Below are positions 55,599-64,000 of a stretch of 64,000 nt of DNA, one piece after another. Under the pieces are notes generated by a model. That model saw only the letters and a program-made list of their open reading frames with translations. It was not told the DNA's origin and made no database searches. Each line of letters opens with the position of its first letter. Within the stretch, counting starts at the first letter, position 1. A program made the position numbers and the translations under genes. This DNA is from Photorhabdus noenieputensis (GTDB taxonomy: Bacteria; Pseudomonadota; Gammaproteobacteria; Enterobacterales; Enterobacteriaceae): assembly GCF_018448935.1 (NCBI RefSeq), contig NZ_RCWC01000032.1:1-64000 (forward strand), written 5' to 3'.

Positions 55599-57158
55599 TT
55601 ATGTATCGGGAAAATCTTCATTTAATTCATCATAATCTTTAACTTCATTTTTAAAGGTAACTATCTTAGTTTGCCCACTGCATTGACTATTAGACATCAT
55701 ATGACAATCGTCGGGAATATTCTTTTCTCTTATTCCAAGCCATTCAGAAAATAGCGTCAGAAAGTGTAATCCACTTCTTTGTGCCGTTATCTCTTCACGA
55801 TAAGAATAATCACTGCCGGTAATAAAAAACGGCACCTGAAAACTCTGTTTATTTTCATCATCATGTGTCAGGTTTTCTTGATCGGTTCCTTTATCAACAT
55901 AAGAAAGCCCATGATCCGAAAAATAAAGCATCGTCCATCTTAAATGATGATGATTAGCCTCAGACGCAATGTCAGAAAGCAATTTATCTGTATTAGATAT
56001 ACTTTTGACATAACAAGAAATTTCTTCCGATTGTAAGAACAGATCATATTTTCCATTCGTTCTGACGCACGCTTGTGGGTGAGATCCCATCAGGTGAATA
56101 ACAATCAGTTTTTTCTTCTTTTCCGGTATTAATGCCTTTTTAATGTAAGGCATCAATTTATCATCAGGCAAATAACGCCGGTCATCAGAACTTCCACTTT
56201 TCAGGAAGTGGACGCTATTTGCCTGTTGCCCAATCAACGCCACCGGAGAATCAAAAGCACTCTTCATCCCCTGATTAGATATCCAATAGGTATAAAACCC
56301 AGCTTTTTTCGCCAACGTTATGACACTATCATTCAAATTGATCGCATTCTCACCTTTCAGAGCCAGTGAGTTAGTCAAAGATAACTGTGTCGATGCCGCC
56401 GATGAGATATAATTTGTAAATATCTTGCCATTAGCTTTATCCAGCCACGGCGTATTGTTATAAGGAAAGCCATACACATTCATAAAGTCCTTTCGAACAC
56501 TTTCACCAATGACCATGATATAGGTTTCATATTTATCCTCTTTTACCACCGGCTGCCAAGAGTCTTTCTGTTTTATTATTTCAGCGAACCTAATTCTTTC
56601 TGAATTAACTTCTTTATAGCTCTCAACGACATCACTAAAAAATCTCACTTCGGGTAATCCTGATGCCAATAGATTAAAATCAGGATTGAAACCGGAATTT
56701 ATATACCCTTTTACCGGTGACCAGAAAGCTGAAAACACAAAAAACAGTGATAAAAATATTGTACTCTTTCTCTTCAGCGTCACTTTTACCTTAAAAGATA
56801 AAATCATTAATAGAATAATAGCCGACACCACTAAATAGGTAAAAAGAGGCAGCCCGCTGATAAACTCTAACGCTTCATTTTTATTCGTGTAAATTAAAGA
56901 TCCCACTGAATTGATATCGGGACAACCATAATTCAATCCTACAGGGGAATAGATCACACTCATTAACCCAATCATAAATACCAAAATATAATATATATAT
57001 TTGTTAAAACTGGATAATAATATCAGCATTGAAAAAGCACTAAATACATATATAAACTTTAGCTGATATCCAAGGCTTAAATGGGCCAATGAAATAAAAC
57101 CAAATAAGCATATCAAAGTGAAATTTTCTTGGATTTTTTTACTCAACAGCATACTCAC
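55599..57158 (-). CDS. Phosphoethanolamine transferase (EptA/CptA-type, sulfatase fold)
   Basis: A 519-residue inner-membrane enzyme. Five membrane segments lie in the first 150 residues and a periplasmic catalytic domain follows. The metal/nucleophile motif is VIGESVRKDF (E219), with nucleophile T257 in SSAASTQLS and YFSDHGLSY late in the protein. It transfers phosphoethanolamine to LPS lipid A or core. This modification commonly gives resistance to host cationic peptides. The start is GTG 57158 after AAGGA, or ATG 57152. Single gene followed by a hairpin. Confidence 0.87.
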   Translation of the reverse strand: MSMLLSKKIQENFTLICLFGFISLAHLSLGYQLKFIYVFSAFSMLILLSSFNKYIYYILVFMIGLMSVIYSPVGLNYGCPDINSVGSLIYTNKNEALEFISGLPLFTYLVVSAIILLMILSFKVKVTLKRKSTIFLSLFFVFSAFWSPVKGYINSGFNPDFNLLASGLPEVRFFSDVVESYKEVNSERIRFAEIIKQKDSWQPVVKEDKYETYIMVIGESVRKDFMNVYGFPYNNTPWLDKANGKIFTNYISSAASTQLSLTNSLALKGENAINLNDSVITLAKKAGFYTYWISNQGMKSAFDSPVALIGQQANSVHFLKSGSSDDRRYLPDDKLMPYIKKALIPEKKKKLIVIHLMGSHPQACVRTNGKYDLFLQSEEISCYVKSISNTDKLLSDIASEANHHHLRWTMLYFSDHGLSYVDKGTDQENLTHDDENKQSFQVPFFITGSDYSYREEITAQRSGLHFLTLFSEWLGIREKNIPDDCHMMSNSQCSGQTKIVTFKNEVKDYDELNEDFPDT

Positions 57159-57854
57159 TCATTTCCTTTAAATCTATGCAATAATCTACGTAATACAACA
57201 TCAAAAAATTCATAATCTTTTCTTATCAATAGGCGTGGTTTTTCAATAAGAAAATCTGGGGTTAATCAACTACCACGTGCCACAATTCCAAGCAGCACCA
57301 TGCAGATTGCTACACTGAGTCATTAAACTAACGCATAAAAAAACACCTTACTCATTTATCTATAACTTAGTTGAGGATTTCCTAAGCAAGACAGTTATTA
57401 ATTGTCCATATTTGATTAACGGCATGTAAATAATATGCGTTTTTTTTGTTAATAGCAAAAGTTCTGAATATATCGATCCTGATCGTGATTTTAAACTATA
57501 CTTAATAAATGGTTTATGTACGAAAGCATATATCTGGAGATAACAGTAACTAATTGAAAAATAGTAAAAACATCTGCCATAAGCACTGCGCATCTCAAAG
57601 AAATATTATCCTCTCAATCGATATTCAGTAATAGAGGAAGCGAGTCAGACCAAACTATCTGTTATTACAAACTATCTGTTATTAAAAGCTATTTATGAAC
57701 ATTAGCCACTGAAATTGATGACATAATCTAAGCTTTTCATACAAAGTTAAACACTCTGGCATTCCAGTCAATCCAGCCAGGAAAATTCAATAAGATATTG
57801 ACAATAGATGGCACACATGGAAAGAATCATCTCGAAACCATTAGGAGATTAGTG
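57159..57854. other. Intergenic stretch between the transferase and the pRiA4b ORF-3 gene
   Basis: About 700 bases. A 77-codon frame at 57360-57593 (-) is low-complexity and has no family or SD; I treat it as chance. The rest is AT-rich with no RNA gene. The transferase promoter should be near 57170-57250. Confidence 0.4.
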
Positions 57855-58469
57855 ATGAATGAAAAATTCTATCAATTAAAAATAACACTTACAGACTCAA
57901 AACCCGCTATTTGGCGGCAATTTGTCGTTCCAGCCTCTATTTCATTTGACAGGCTGCATGACGTGATACAAATCGTTATGGGATGGCAGGATAGTCATCT
58001 ACATGAATTTCGCATTGGCAAATTGCGATTAACAGAAATGCCAGAAAGCTCATCTGATAGCAAGGAAGAAGATTTATACCGTCTGGCTGATCTGATTAAA
58101 CAAAAAGGGCGATCTTTTACCTATCTCTATGATTTTAGCGATGAATGGGAACACGAAATTACCTTAGAAAACAGTCATTATCCTGCCAATAACCTCCCGC
58201 TTCCTTTTTATTGTCTGGATGGCGCTCGCGCTTGTCCCTTGGAAGATACCGGCGGGATTGACGGTTATGAAAATTTAATCGCAATACTGAATGATCCTGA
58301 CCATGAGGAATATGTAGATACACAGCAATGGGTAAGTGAATTACTTGCTCTGGATGAAGATGAAGATTTCGACTTCGAACAATTTCCCATTAGCAATATT
58401 AATGCCTTTCTAGCGCTCTATTATCGCTGGTCACGAGATCGTTACCATCTCTTGTGGGATTGGGAATGA
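57855..58469 (+). CDS. Plasmid pRiA4b ORF-3 family protein
   Basis: A 204-residue protein of the pRiA4b ORF-3 family. The family features are YQLKITLTDSKPAIWRQF at the start, MGWQDSHLHEF, YLYDFSDEWEHEI in the centre and an acidic ending. The start is ATG 57855 with AGGAG seven bases upstream; the longer frame from 57798 has no SD. Family members occur on plasmids, in transposons and as single chromosomal genes; molecular function is unknown. It stands alone. Confidence 0.87.
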   Translation: MNEKFYQLKITLTDSKPAIWRQFVVPASISFDRLHDVIQIVMGWQDSHLHEFRIGKLRLTEMPESSSDSKEEDLYRLADLIKQKGRSFTYLYDFSDEWEHEITLENSHYPANNLPLPFYCLDGARACPLEDTGGIDGYENLIAILNDPDHEEYVDTQQWVSELLALDEDEDFDFEQFPISNINAFLALYYRWSRDRYHLLWDWE

Positions 58470-59148
58470 ATTTAACAATAGGACAAATCTATCATCATTG
58501 GGAAAAGTTTCAGATAAGCCACTATGACGAACATCGGGGCTTAATTTGAATTAATTTTTCCCGTGGAATTAGATGATACTCAACTCAGTATCGAGTGCAG
58601 TTTCTGCGGTGTTTTCAGATTAGCCCTATTAAGCTGCACTGGTATTGAATACCATTATCATCACCCATTTGATATTAAATACAGCAACTATAACGTCAGG
58701 TATTAATATTCCGGCCTCATTAACAAAGTTATTAAAACAACGACTAAATAGATAATGCCATTAATCATCGTAACAGATTGTAATAAAAATATTTTTTAAC
58801 TAAAGATTAATATAGCGAATTCGAAATAACCTGATATGTCTTGATTCCATATATAATTTGTAACACTTTCTTACAAATTTATATTTTTGTAAATTTGAAA
58901 AAAACGCTTGCTATCTGATGAATGTTTAATTATTAATTAAGCTTCATCATATGAACTACATTTAAAAGAATTACCCCCCTGTTCCCCTTATTCTTGGGGA
59001 TTAACTGATTGGGATTGATCTCTCTCTTCCTCTCATTCAACTCGCCATTATTCACGCGATAAACGCTGCGTTTATCGGTGATGATGGGATTTTTACGACG
59101 TTATTTCTTTGGCAAAAAGAATTAATGATTTCAACGTCTGGACAAAAT
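58470..59148. other. Gene-free stretch before the second T6SS island
   Basis: About 680 bases. A pyrimidine-rich run near 58980-59040 and the AT-rich 58700-58960 part may carry the promoter of the T6SS genes. I see no gene, RNA or repeat. Confidence 0.4.
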
Positions 59149-59424
59149 ATGACGCTAAAAAACGCAATACGACAAGGCGACAGAACCTCTCACGGCGGTT
59201 CTGTCTTAGCCGGTGATGACAGTTTTAAGGTCTTGGGTAAAGGCGTGGCACGGATTAACGATCCCGTGTCGTGTCCAAAGTGTGGCGGGCATCAAACCAT
59301 TGCTGAGGGAACGCCAACCGCAGTCGGAACCAATAAACAAAAACTGGCTCTGGCAGGTATGAAAACTTCCTGTGGTGCCACGCTGATCGCCTCACAAACC
59401 TCTTTCCAGATAAAAACCTTATAG
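59149..59424 (+). CDS. PAAR-domain spike-tip protein
   Basis: A 91-residue PAAR protein. Motifs: AIRQGDRTSHGGSVLAG, GVARINDPVSCPKCGGHQTIAEG and a closing TSCGATLIAS. It would cap a VgrG spike. ATG 59149 gives the usual short PAAR start (MTLKNAIRQGD); ATG 59125 is in frame with a weak SD. It has no toxin extension and is followed 11 bp later by tssF. Confidence 0.9.
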   Translation: MTLKNAIRQGDRTSHGGSVLAGDDSFKVLGKGVARINDPVSCPKCGGHQTIAEGTPTAVGTNKQKLALAGMKTSCGATLIASQTSFQIKTL

Positions 59425-59435
59425 GACAATGTGTT

Positions 59436-61187
59436 ATGAATAAAAAAGAGTCTCTATTCCTGCAAGAATTGCAGTATATACGGCAATTGGCGCAGGAAGC
59501 CGCAAAAAAAAATCCGCACCTGGCAGATTTTTTATCTGCCGGTGATCCGGATATTGAGCGAGTGATTCAAGCCTTTGCGCTGTTAGCTGCCCGTCTTCGC
59601 GAAAAGATTGAGGATGAGTTTCCCGAACTCACATCAGGGATGCTGGCTCATATTTGGCCATATGCCATGTGCCCGGTCCCTCCCACGAGCATCGTTCAAT
59701 TTTCACCCAAAGGGACTCATCACCTGAGCGCGATGACGTTACCAGAAGGGGCACCGGTTTTTGCCGGAGAAGGAGAAGAAGAAGTCAGTTTTGAAACCTG
59801 CTGCCCTCTGCATATCGAACCACTAGCGGTGATTGACCGGCAACTGAACGCAACCCCAGAGTACAGTGAGATAACGCTAACACTGCAATGTTCGGAGAAT
59901 ATCTCAGAGTGGCGCAGCCAACCGCTACATTTCTTTCTGGGCAGCGATCATCTGCAAGCCGCTGAATTAGCCTTATGGCTTGACTTTAATCTGTGTGATG
60001 TCTTTTTGCGAACACAGGACAAAACCATCACGCTTGATGACAGTTACCCAGTCCCGGCATTGTGGGGAACCGCACGGCAGGTTGCCATCCTGCCGACGAT
60101 GAAAACCTCGCCATACTCTATCTTGCAACTGATGACTGAGTACTATTACCTGCCCCATGTACATGATTTTGTGACGATTGATATCAAGAAAGATCGTCGA
60201 TTGGTGGAGTTGAACGCAGATCGGACATTCGAGCTGATTTTTCGGTTTGATGGTCATTTGATGCTAAACGATATTTCCCAAACCTTTCTGTTGGACTGCG
60301 TGCCGGTAAGACATCTGGAGCCGATGAGTGCGAAGATCCCGGTAAACAGTGAAGCCAACCATTATCAAATCCCATTGGATTCGACGAAACAACTGTTCAA
60401 ACTGAACCACCTTTACATATCAACTGAGCCGAAGCTAGAACGTGGGCAACCATACCGCTATCTGCCGATTGAGAAATTCTCCCAAACCGCTCGTTTTCTG
60501 CCGGATGCTGAGTTTCTTTACTATTATCAACTGAGGACAGAATGCGATATGTCGCAGCGTACCCTGCAACATCTTCACTTCTTTGACTGTAACGGCCAAC
60601 CAGCGGATAACCTGCCGCCACAAACCATTTTTTGTCAATTTACCGGTTATCAGACACGGGCCTCTAACTTGGGTATCGGGGAGATTAATCTACCGGGAGA
60701 ATATGCCTCGGGGCTGAAAGTGAGCAATATCACCCCAGTTTCTTCTGCTTGCCACTCAACAATGACGGAGGATCAAATAGGTAGATCGGCCTGGTCAATC
60801 ATCTCTTTCTTTTCCGTATCACCCTGGATGGCTTTTCAAACCCACTCGTTAAAAGAGCTGATCAAGCTATTCGATTTCTCCTCCGATCAGTCATTAAGCA
60901 AACGTATCCAGGAACATATCGACGGTATCGTTCAACTGGATAACATCCCAATAGATCGCTTCGATAAAGGGGTTCCAGTGCGTGGCCATCAACTCGTCCT
61001 GACATTGAACCCGGATTGTTACGCCAATCAGGGGGAGATGCATCAGTTCAGTCTGGTGGTGTCACGCCTGATGAGGCTTTTCATCAGCATGCGCACTTTT
61101 GTGATGATGAAGGTTATTGACGGCCAGACGGGAGAAATCCTGTGGGATTTTCAACACATGATGTTCGGGTTACGCCCTGATATGTAA
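59436..61187 (+). CDS. tssF: T6SS baseplate protein TssF (VasA/ImpG)
   Basis: A 583-residue full-length TssF. The N-terminal motif FLQELQYIRQLAQEAAKKNP is typical, followed by ERVIQAFALLAARLREKIEDEFPELTSGML-type helices (shortened) and a C-terminal half ending HMMFGLRPDM. TssF is part of the baseplate wedge with TssG and TssK. Here it has no tssG neighbour but stands between a PAAR gene and a lipase effector, so it is either an extra copy serving this cargo module or a displaced baseplate gene. The main T6SS cluster is not in the window. Confidence 0.88.
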   Translation: MNKKESLFLQELQYIRQLAQEAAKKNPHLADFLSAGDPDIERVIQAFALLAARLREKIEDEFPELTSGMLAHIWPYAMCPVPPTSIVQFSPKGTHHLSAMTLPEGAPVFAGEGEEEVSFETCCPLHIEPLAVIDRQLNATPEYSEITLTLQCSENISEWRSQPLHFFLGSDHLQAAELALWLDFNLCDVFLRTQDKTITLDDSYPVPALWGTARQVAILPTMKTSPYSILQLMTEYYYLPHVHDFVTIDIKKDRRLVELNADRTFELIFRFDGHLMLNDISQTFLLDCVPVRHLEPMSAKIPVNSEANHYQIPLDSTKQLFKLNHLYISTEPKLERGQPYRYLPIEKFSQTARFLPDAEFLYYYQLRTECDMSQRTLQHLHFFDCNGQPADNLPPQTIFCQFTGYQTRASNLGIGEINLPGEYASGLKVSNITPVSSACHSTMTEDQIGRSAWSIISFFSVSPWMAFQTHSLKELIKLFDFSSDQSLSKRIQEHIDGIVQLDNIPIDRFDKGVPVRGHQLVLTLNPDCYANQGEMHQFSLVVSRLMRLFISMRTFVMMKVIDGQTGEILWDFQHMMFGLRPDM

Positions 61188-61212
61188 TGTTAATCGTAAG
61201 GAAATAGTATCA

Positions 61213-63135
61213 ATGAGCAAATTAAGCCCACTCGATTGTCTTGACTGTAAAAACATACTGAAAAACTGGCTGGAATTTCAGTTGGTGGATGAACAGGGGA
61301 AACCCTTGGTCAATATGCCTTATCGTTTGAAAATCCGTGGAAATCCTTTGTTGGGACGTAAAGGAGTTACCGATGGCAATGGATTGCTAAGGGAAGAAGA
61401 TATGCCTCCCCATCCGGTAACCTTGTATATCGGTGCCCAACCGCTGGCCGATGAGATGGAACAGCGCCCGTTGCGGGAAAAACGGGGAGAGGCATTTTCA
61501 GTGGTGAAACCAAAAGCAGAAGCCGAAGGCTATCAATATCGCTATGTGACTATCGGGCAGATTAGTGATGGATTGCCGGAGATTCAAGGGTGGGACCCCA
61601 AAGATATCCCACCTCCCTATCATTTCCCAGACCCGGAACCAAAAGGCTATCAGGTCCATCCTGTGAATCGACGATATGTTCTGGAAGTGTGTCCATTTCG
61701 AGCTTGGGTTTTGCTGCTACATCATCAAAAAGAGTATTCCATTGTGAATGCTTATAACCAGTGTTTGATGAGTGTGCTGGCCTATGCCGATGGAGATGTT
61801 GATATTGAAGGTTCAGTGAAACACTTTTTTAACCGGCAAATGGTGGATGTTTCAAGATTGCCCTATAAAGTGGAGGAATTGTCGGCAACGCCTGTAGTTT
61901 ACGATGTACCGTTTAGTGAACGTTATACTCAAGTGGAATTTATTGATTCACAAGCAGGGAACAACAAACAAGGTGATACCAAACTGTTTTATGTTGCCAG
62001 TAAGAAAGATGTGATTGTTAGTTGGCGGGGAACCTCTAGCCTGGATAATTACCTGACTGATGCCACTTTCCAGCCATTGGCTTTAAGTTGCGATGATGAC
62101 AAAGCGTTGTGCAGTGATTTTATTCATCATGGTAAAGTGCATAAAGGGTTTTGGGAGGCATTTAATCTGGGGGGAAGGTTAATCGTTCCCAGTGATAAAA
62201 TTAAAACTAAAACAGTATTCCGAGATATCACCAGTTTGGTTAGAAACAAGCGATTATTTATTTGCGGCCATAGTTTGGGAGGAGCGTTGGCATTATTGCA
62301 CAGTGCGCAACTGAAAGAACACAATCCTTGTCTCTACAGTTACGGGATGCCGCGAACATTAACTCGCAGTGCAGTAGAGGAATTGTCTTCTATTATCCAC
62401 TATCGTCATGTTAATGAAGATGATGTAATCCCTTCTGTGCCATTTGAGCAGGATATGGATAATGTTTTTTTCAATTATTGGGCACCGGCGGGGTATGACT
62501 GGGCGGTTATGAAGTTGCTGTCGCCGTCACCGATTATTCAGGCAATTAAACAGGCGACAGCCAGTAAAGAAATTTATCTGCATCATGGTAAAGTTGTCCA
62601 TTTTTTTCAAGCCAACAGTTGCCCGGAATGGCTGATTTCCGCCCGGAATATCTCCCTGATAACCGGTGTTGCTGAAAAAATATTAGATAACGCTACAAAA
62701 CTCTACTTAATTCCTGAGTTAAATCAGGAAACAGAAAAGGATTTTTCGCTGGCCGGTGAGCGGCAGAATGCGTTGTTTAATCAGCTCAGTCAACAAGAAA
62801 AAGACAAACTGTTTGTTGAAAACAGAAGTGCTGATTTGAAAGGCGGATTCGGTTTCTCTAATCATAGCTCGTATAAATATGCGGGTTATATTGACAAGCG
62901 CCTCAGAGAGTTATGTGAACCGGATAAGATTACGGTCTATCAGGACAGTCAGCGTCAATTTAAGGCGAAAATGGACAGTTATAAGATGCTTATCCCTGAC
63001 AATGTTTACTACCGAAATCTCTATTTTCTGGATATGGATAAGCAGTTAATAAAATCACTGACGGTCAGCCAGCAGGAAGAACAGGGAGAACTGGCCTTAC
63101 AGCATTACTGTGATAAACAGGAACTGTCCGTATGA
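61213..63135 (+). CDS. T6SS lipase effector (class 3 lipase domain)
   Basis: A 640-residue protein. The N-terminal part (about 20-75) has a transthyretin-like module (GKPLVNMPYRL, then GVTDGNG) like the tail of the VgrG at the start of this window. From about 170 a class 3 lipase follows with nucleophile S354 in GHSLGGA, Asp in NEDDVIP (D404) and a late His (about 457-463). No signal peptide. It is followed by an overlapping membrane-anchored gene, the usual arrangement for a phospholipase effector and its periplasmic immunity protein. Phospholipid substrate is inferred. Confidence 0.85.
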   Translation: MSKLSPLDCLDCKNILKNWLEFQLVDEQGKPLVNMPYRLKIRGNPLLGRKGVTDGNGLLREEDMPPHPVTLYIGAQPLADEMEQRPLREKRGEAFSVVKPKAEAEGYQYRYVTIGQISDGLPEIQGWDPKDIPPPYHFPDPEPKGYQVHPVNRRYVLEVCPFRAWVLLLHHQKEYSIVNAYNQCLMSVLAYADGDVDIEGSVKHFFNRQMVDVSRLPYKVEELSATPVVYDVPFSERYTQVEFIDSQAGNNKQGDTKLFYVASKKDVIVSWRGTSSLDNYLTDATFQPLALSCDDDKALCSDFIHHGKVHKGFWEAFNLGGRLIVPSDKIKTKTVFRDITSLVRNKRLFICGHSLGGALALLHSAQLKEHNPCLYSYGMPRTLTRSAVEELSSIIHYRHVNEDDVIPSVPFEQDMDNVFFNYWAPAGYDWAVMKLLSPSPIIQAIKQATASKEIYLHHGKVVHFFQANSCPEWLISARNISLITGVAEKILDNATKLYLIPELNQETEKDFSLAGERQNALFNQLSQQEKDKLFVENRSADLKGGFGFSNHSSYKYAGYIDKRLRELCEPDKITVYQDSQRQFKAKMDSYKMLIPDNVYYRNLYFLDMDKQLIKSLTVSQQEEQGELALQHYCDKQELSV

Positions 63136-63890
63136 AAATATTGAAGATAACGCTGTCCTTATTATTTCTCTATTCTATTTACTGGGCGTTTGGTGACACC
63201 TTTTTCAACTGGCTATTTCCCTTTTCACCCGACGAGAAGAAACAATTGATTACGGTGGAAGGTGTCGTGCCGAAATACACAAAACCGTATGTGTCTGCGC
63301 AATATATCTCAAAAGACTGTCTTAGATATCAGTTTGATGCAGGTATGTCGCCTTATCAAGTGCCGACTTATTATGGATTGGATTTGGATGTAAAAGCTGA
63401 TCCACAAACTGGTTACTTTCAGGCGAAATTGCCTTTCAATGGTGGAGGATGGTGTAAATGGAAAATCAATCAAGCTTCTGTGGCAGTAGGATATACCGAT
63501 GTCCGACATCTGGTGAAAGATGCTGTGCCATATACGGGAACCGGCTTAACCGCATTTATTAATGATGCTGTCCAGACGAATATTAGTGAAACTGCGGAAT
63601 TAAATACTATTAATTTTAGCCCCATCATCTACCCTGTTTTGGAAATGGTTGAAGGATTTCCTAAAAGCGTATATTTACAAGGTGAAGTATCAAAAATGCG
63701 TTCCTTTCGACTGAAATTAACTCCAGGAGCTAAATGGAAAATTATCTTTAAGCCTAAGCTGGATGAAACAAAAATGGCGAAGGTCACTGTGACTAACGGG
63801 AAAGGTGAATGGGTTGAATACTCTAACGGCAAGATTGATAAGGGTACTCAATTAGTCGATTTTCGGTTCATGTACATGAATATGAAATAA
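63132..63890 (+). CDS. Probable immunity protein for the lipase effector, membrane-anchored
   Basis: 252 residues. The N-terminal hydrophobic helix (LKITLSLLFLYSIYWAFG) is an uncleaved signal anchor or signal peptide, so the body lies in the periplasm. The start overlaps the lipase stop (ATGA), so the two are coupled. I do not recognise the family. The periplasmic side is where antibacterial lipases act, so an immunity role is reasonable by position. Two Cys pairs may form disulphides. Confidence 0.7.
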   Translation: MKILKITLSLLFLYSIYWAFGDTFFNWLFPFSPDEKKQLITVEGVVPKYTKPYVSAQYISKDCLRYQFDAGMSPYQVPTYYGLDLDVKADPQTGYFQAKLPFNGGGWCKWKINQASVAVGYTDVRHLVKDAVPYTGTGLTAFINDAVQTNISETAELNTINFSPIIYPVLEMVEGFPKSVYLQGEVSKMRSFRLKLTPGAKWKIIFKPKLDETKMAKVTVTNGKGEWVEYSNGKIDKGTQLVDFRFMYMNMK

Positions 63891-63917
63891 CGCTGTAGGA
63901 ATTGAGGAAAATTTACC

Positions 63918-64000
63918 ATGATAAATATCAAGCAATACTTATCTGTTTTATCAGTGATTTTACTATCAGGCTGTGCTGATCCAAATGAGCCGCTTTCTCC
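63918..64000 (+). CDS. Lipoprotein, probable second immunity gene (3' end outside window)
   Basis: Only the first 27 codons are in the window. They form a lipoprotein signal with lipobox LLSGC (cleavage before Cys at position 19). ATG 63918 follows GAGGAAAA. It is the next gene after the membrane-anchored immunity gene with a 27-bp gap, so probably part of the same immunity set. Truncated by the window edge. Confidence 0.8.
   Translation, partial: MINIKQYLSVLSVILLSGCADPNEPLS

Noticed and set aside
57360-57593. 77-codon - strand frame in the gap upstream of the transferase
   Set aside because: Low-complexity, Tyr/Lys-rich, no SD and no family; treated as chance.

Overview
The window looks like the chromosome of an entomopathogenic enterobacterium, almost certainly Photorhabdus (P. 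luminescens/laumondii group). The evidence is a split Tc insecticidal-toxin A subunit (TccA/TccB), tandem AidA/PixA inclusion-body genes, an mrp/mrf-type phase-variable fimbrial operon, type VI secretion (T6SS) cargo islands, ERIC repeats and long AT-rich intergenic stretches.

Layout. (1) 1-4821, + strand: a T6SS island with the 3' part of a VgrG, a VRR-NUC-type nuclease effector, two near-identical DUF3396 immunity genes and a small PAAR protein. (2) 5480-13387, +: uhpA-uhpB-uhpC sensing genes followed directly by afuA-afuB-afuC, an ABC importer of the sugar-phosphate type, so sensor and transporter share one locus. (3) 13507-14551: three orphan antitoxin-like genes. (4) 14657-24457, - strand: an operon of a P47/OrfX-like (TULIP-type) protein with Ig-like repeats, then TccA and TccB. 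(5) 24854-27958: a fold-II PLP ammonia-lyase with a TetR regulator, divergent from a Tm-1-like ATP-binding protein. (6) 28277-31354, -: the tryptophanase operon tnaC-tnaA-tnaB, with a recognisable TnaC arrest peptide. (7) 31828-34957: a VOC protein, a small secreted Cys-containing protein and a MATE exporter. (8) 35814-40342, +: an unusual five-gene nucleotide-type cluster (HisA-like isomerase, phosphoribosyltransferase, HAD phosphatase, divergent PurA paralogue, Nudix hydrolase). It is the best candidate in the window for an undescribed biosynthetic system. (9) 40795-50244: a ten-gene MR/P-type fimbrial operon (-), a divergent tyrosine recombinase (+), and between them a 307-bp segment bounded by 20-bp inverted repeats, the phase switch. 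(10) 50397-55316, -: three tandem pairs of PixA/AidA genes sharing a conserved upstream palindrome. (11) 55599-58469: a phosphoethanolamine transferase and a pRiA4b ORF-3 family protein. (12) 59149-64000, +: a second T6SS island with PAAR, TssF, a class-3 lipase effector, its probable membrane-anchored immunity protein and the start of a lipoprotein gene.

Most of the window is accessory material for host interaction and competition (toxins, fimbriae, inclusion proteins, T6SS cargo). Metabolic genes (tna, uhp/afu, ammonia-lyase) sit between these blocks. Two full ERIC elements and one 32-bp remnant mark the intergenic regions. Functions are inferred from the translated sequence and known family motifs; no database search was run.
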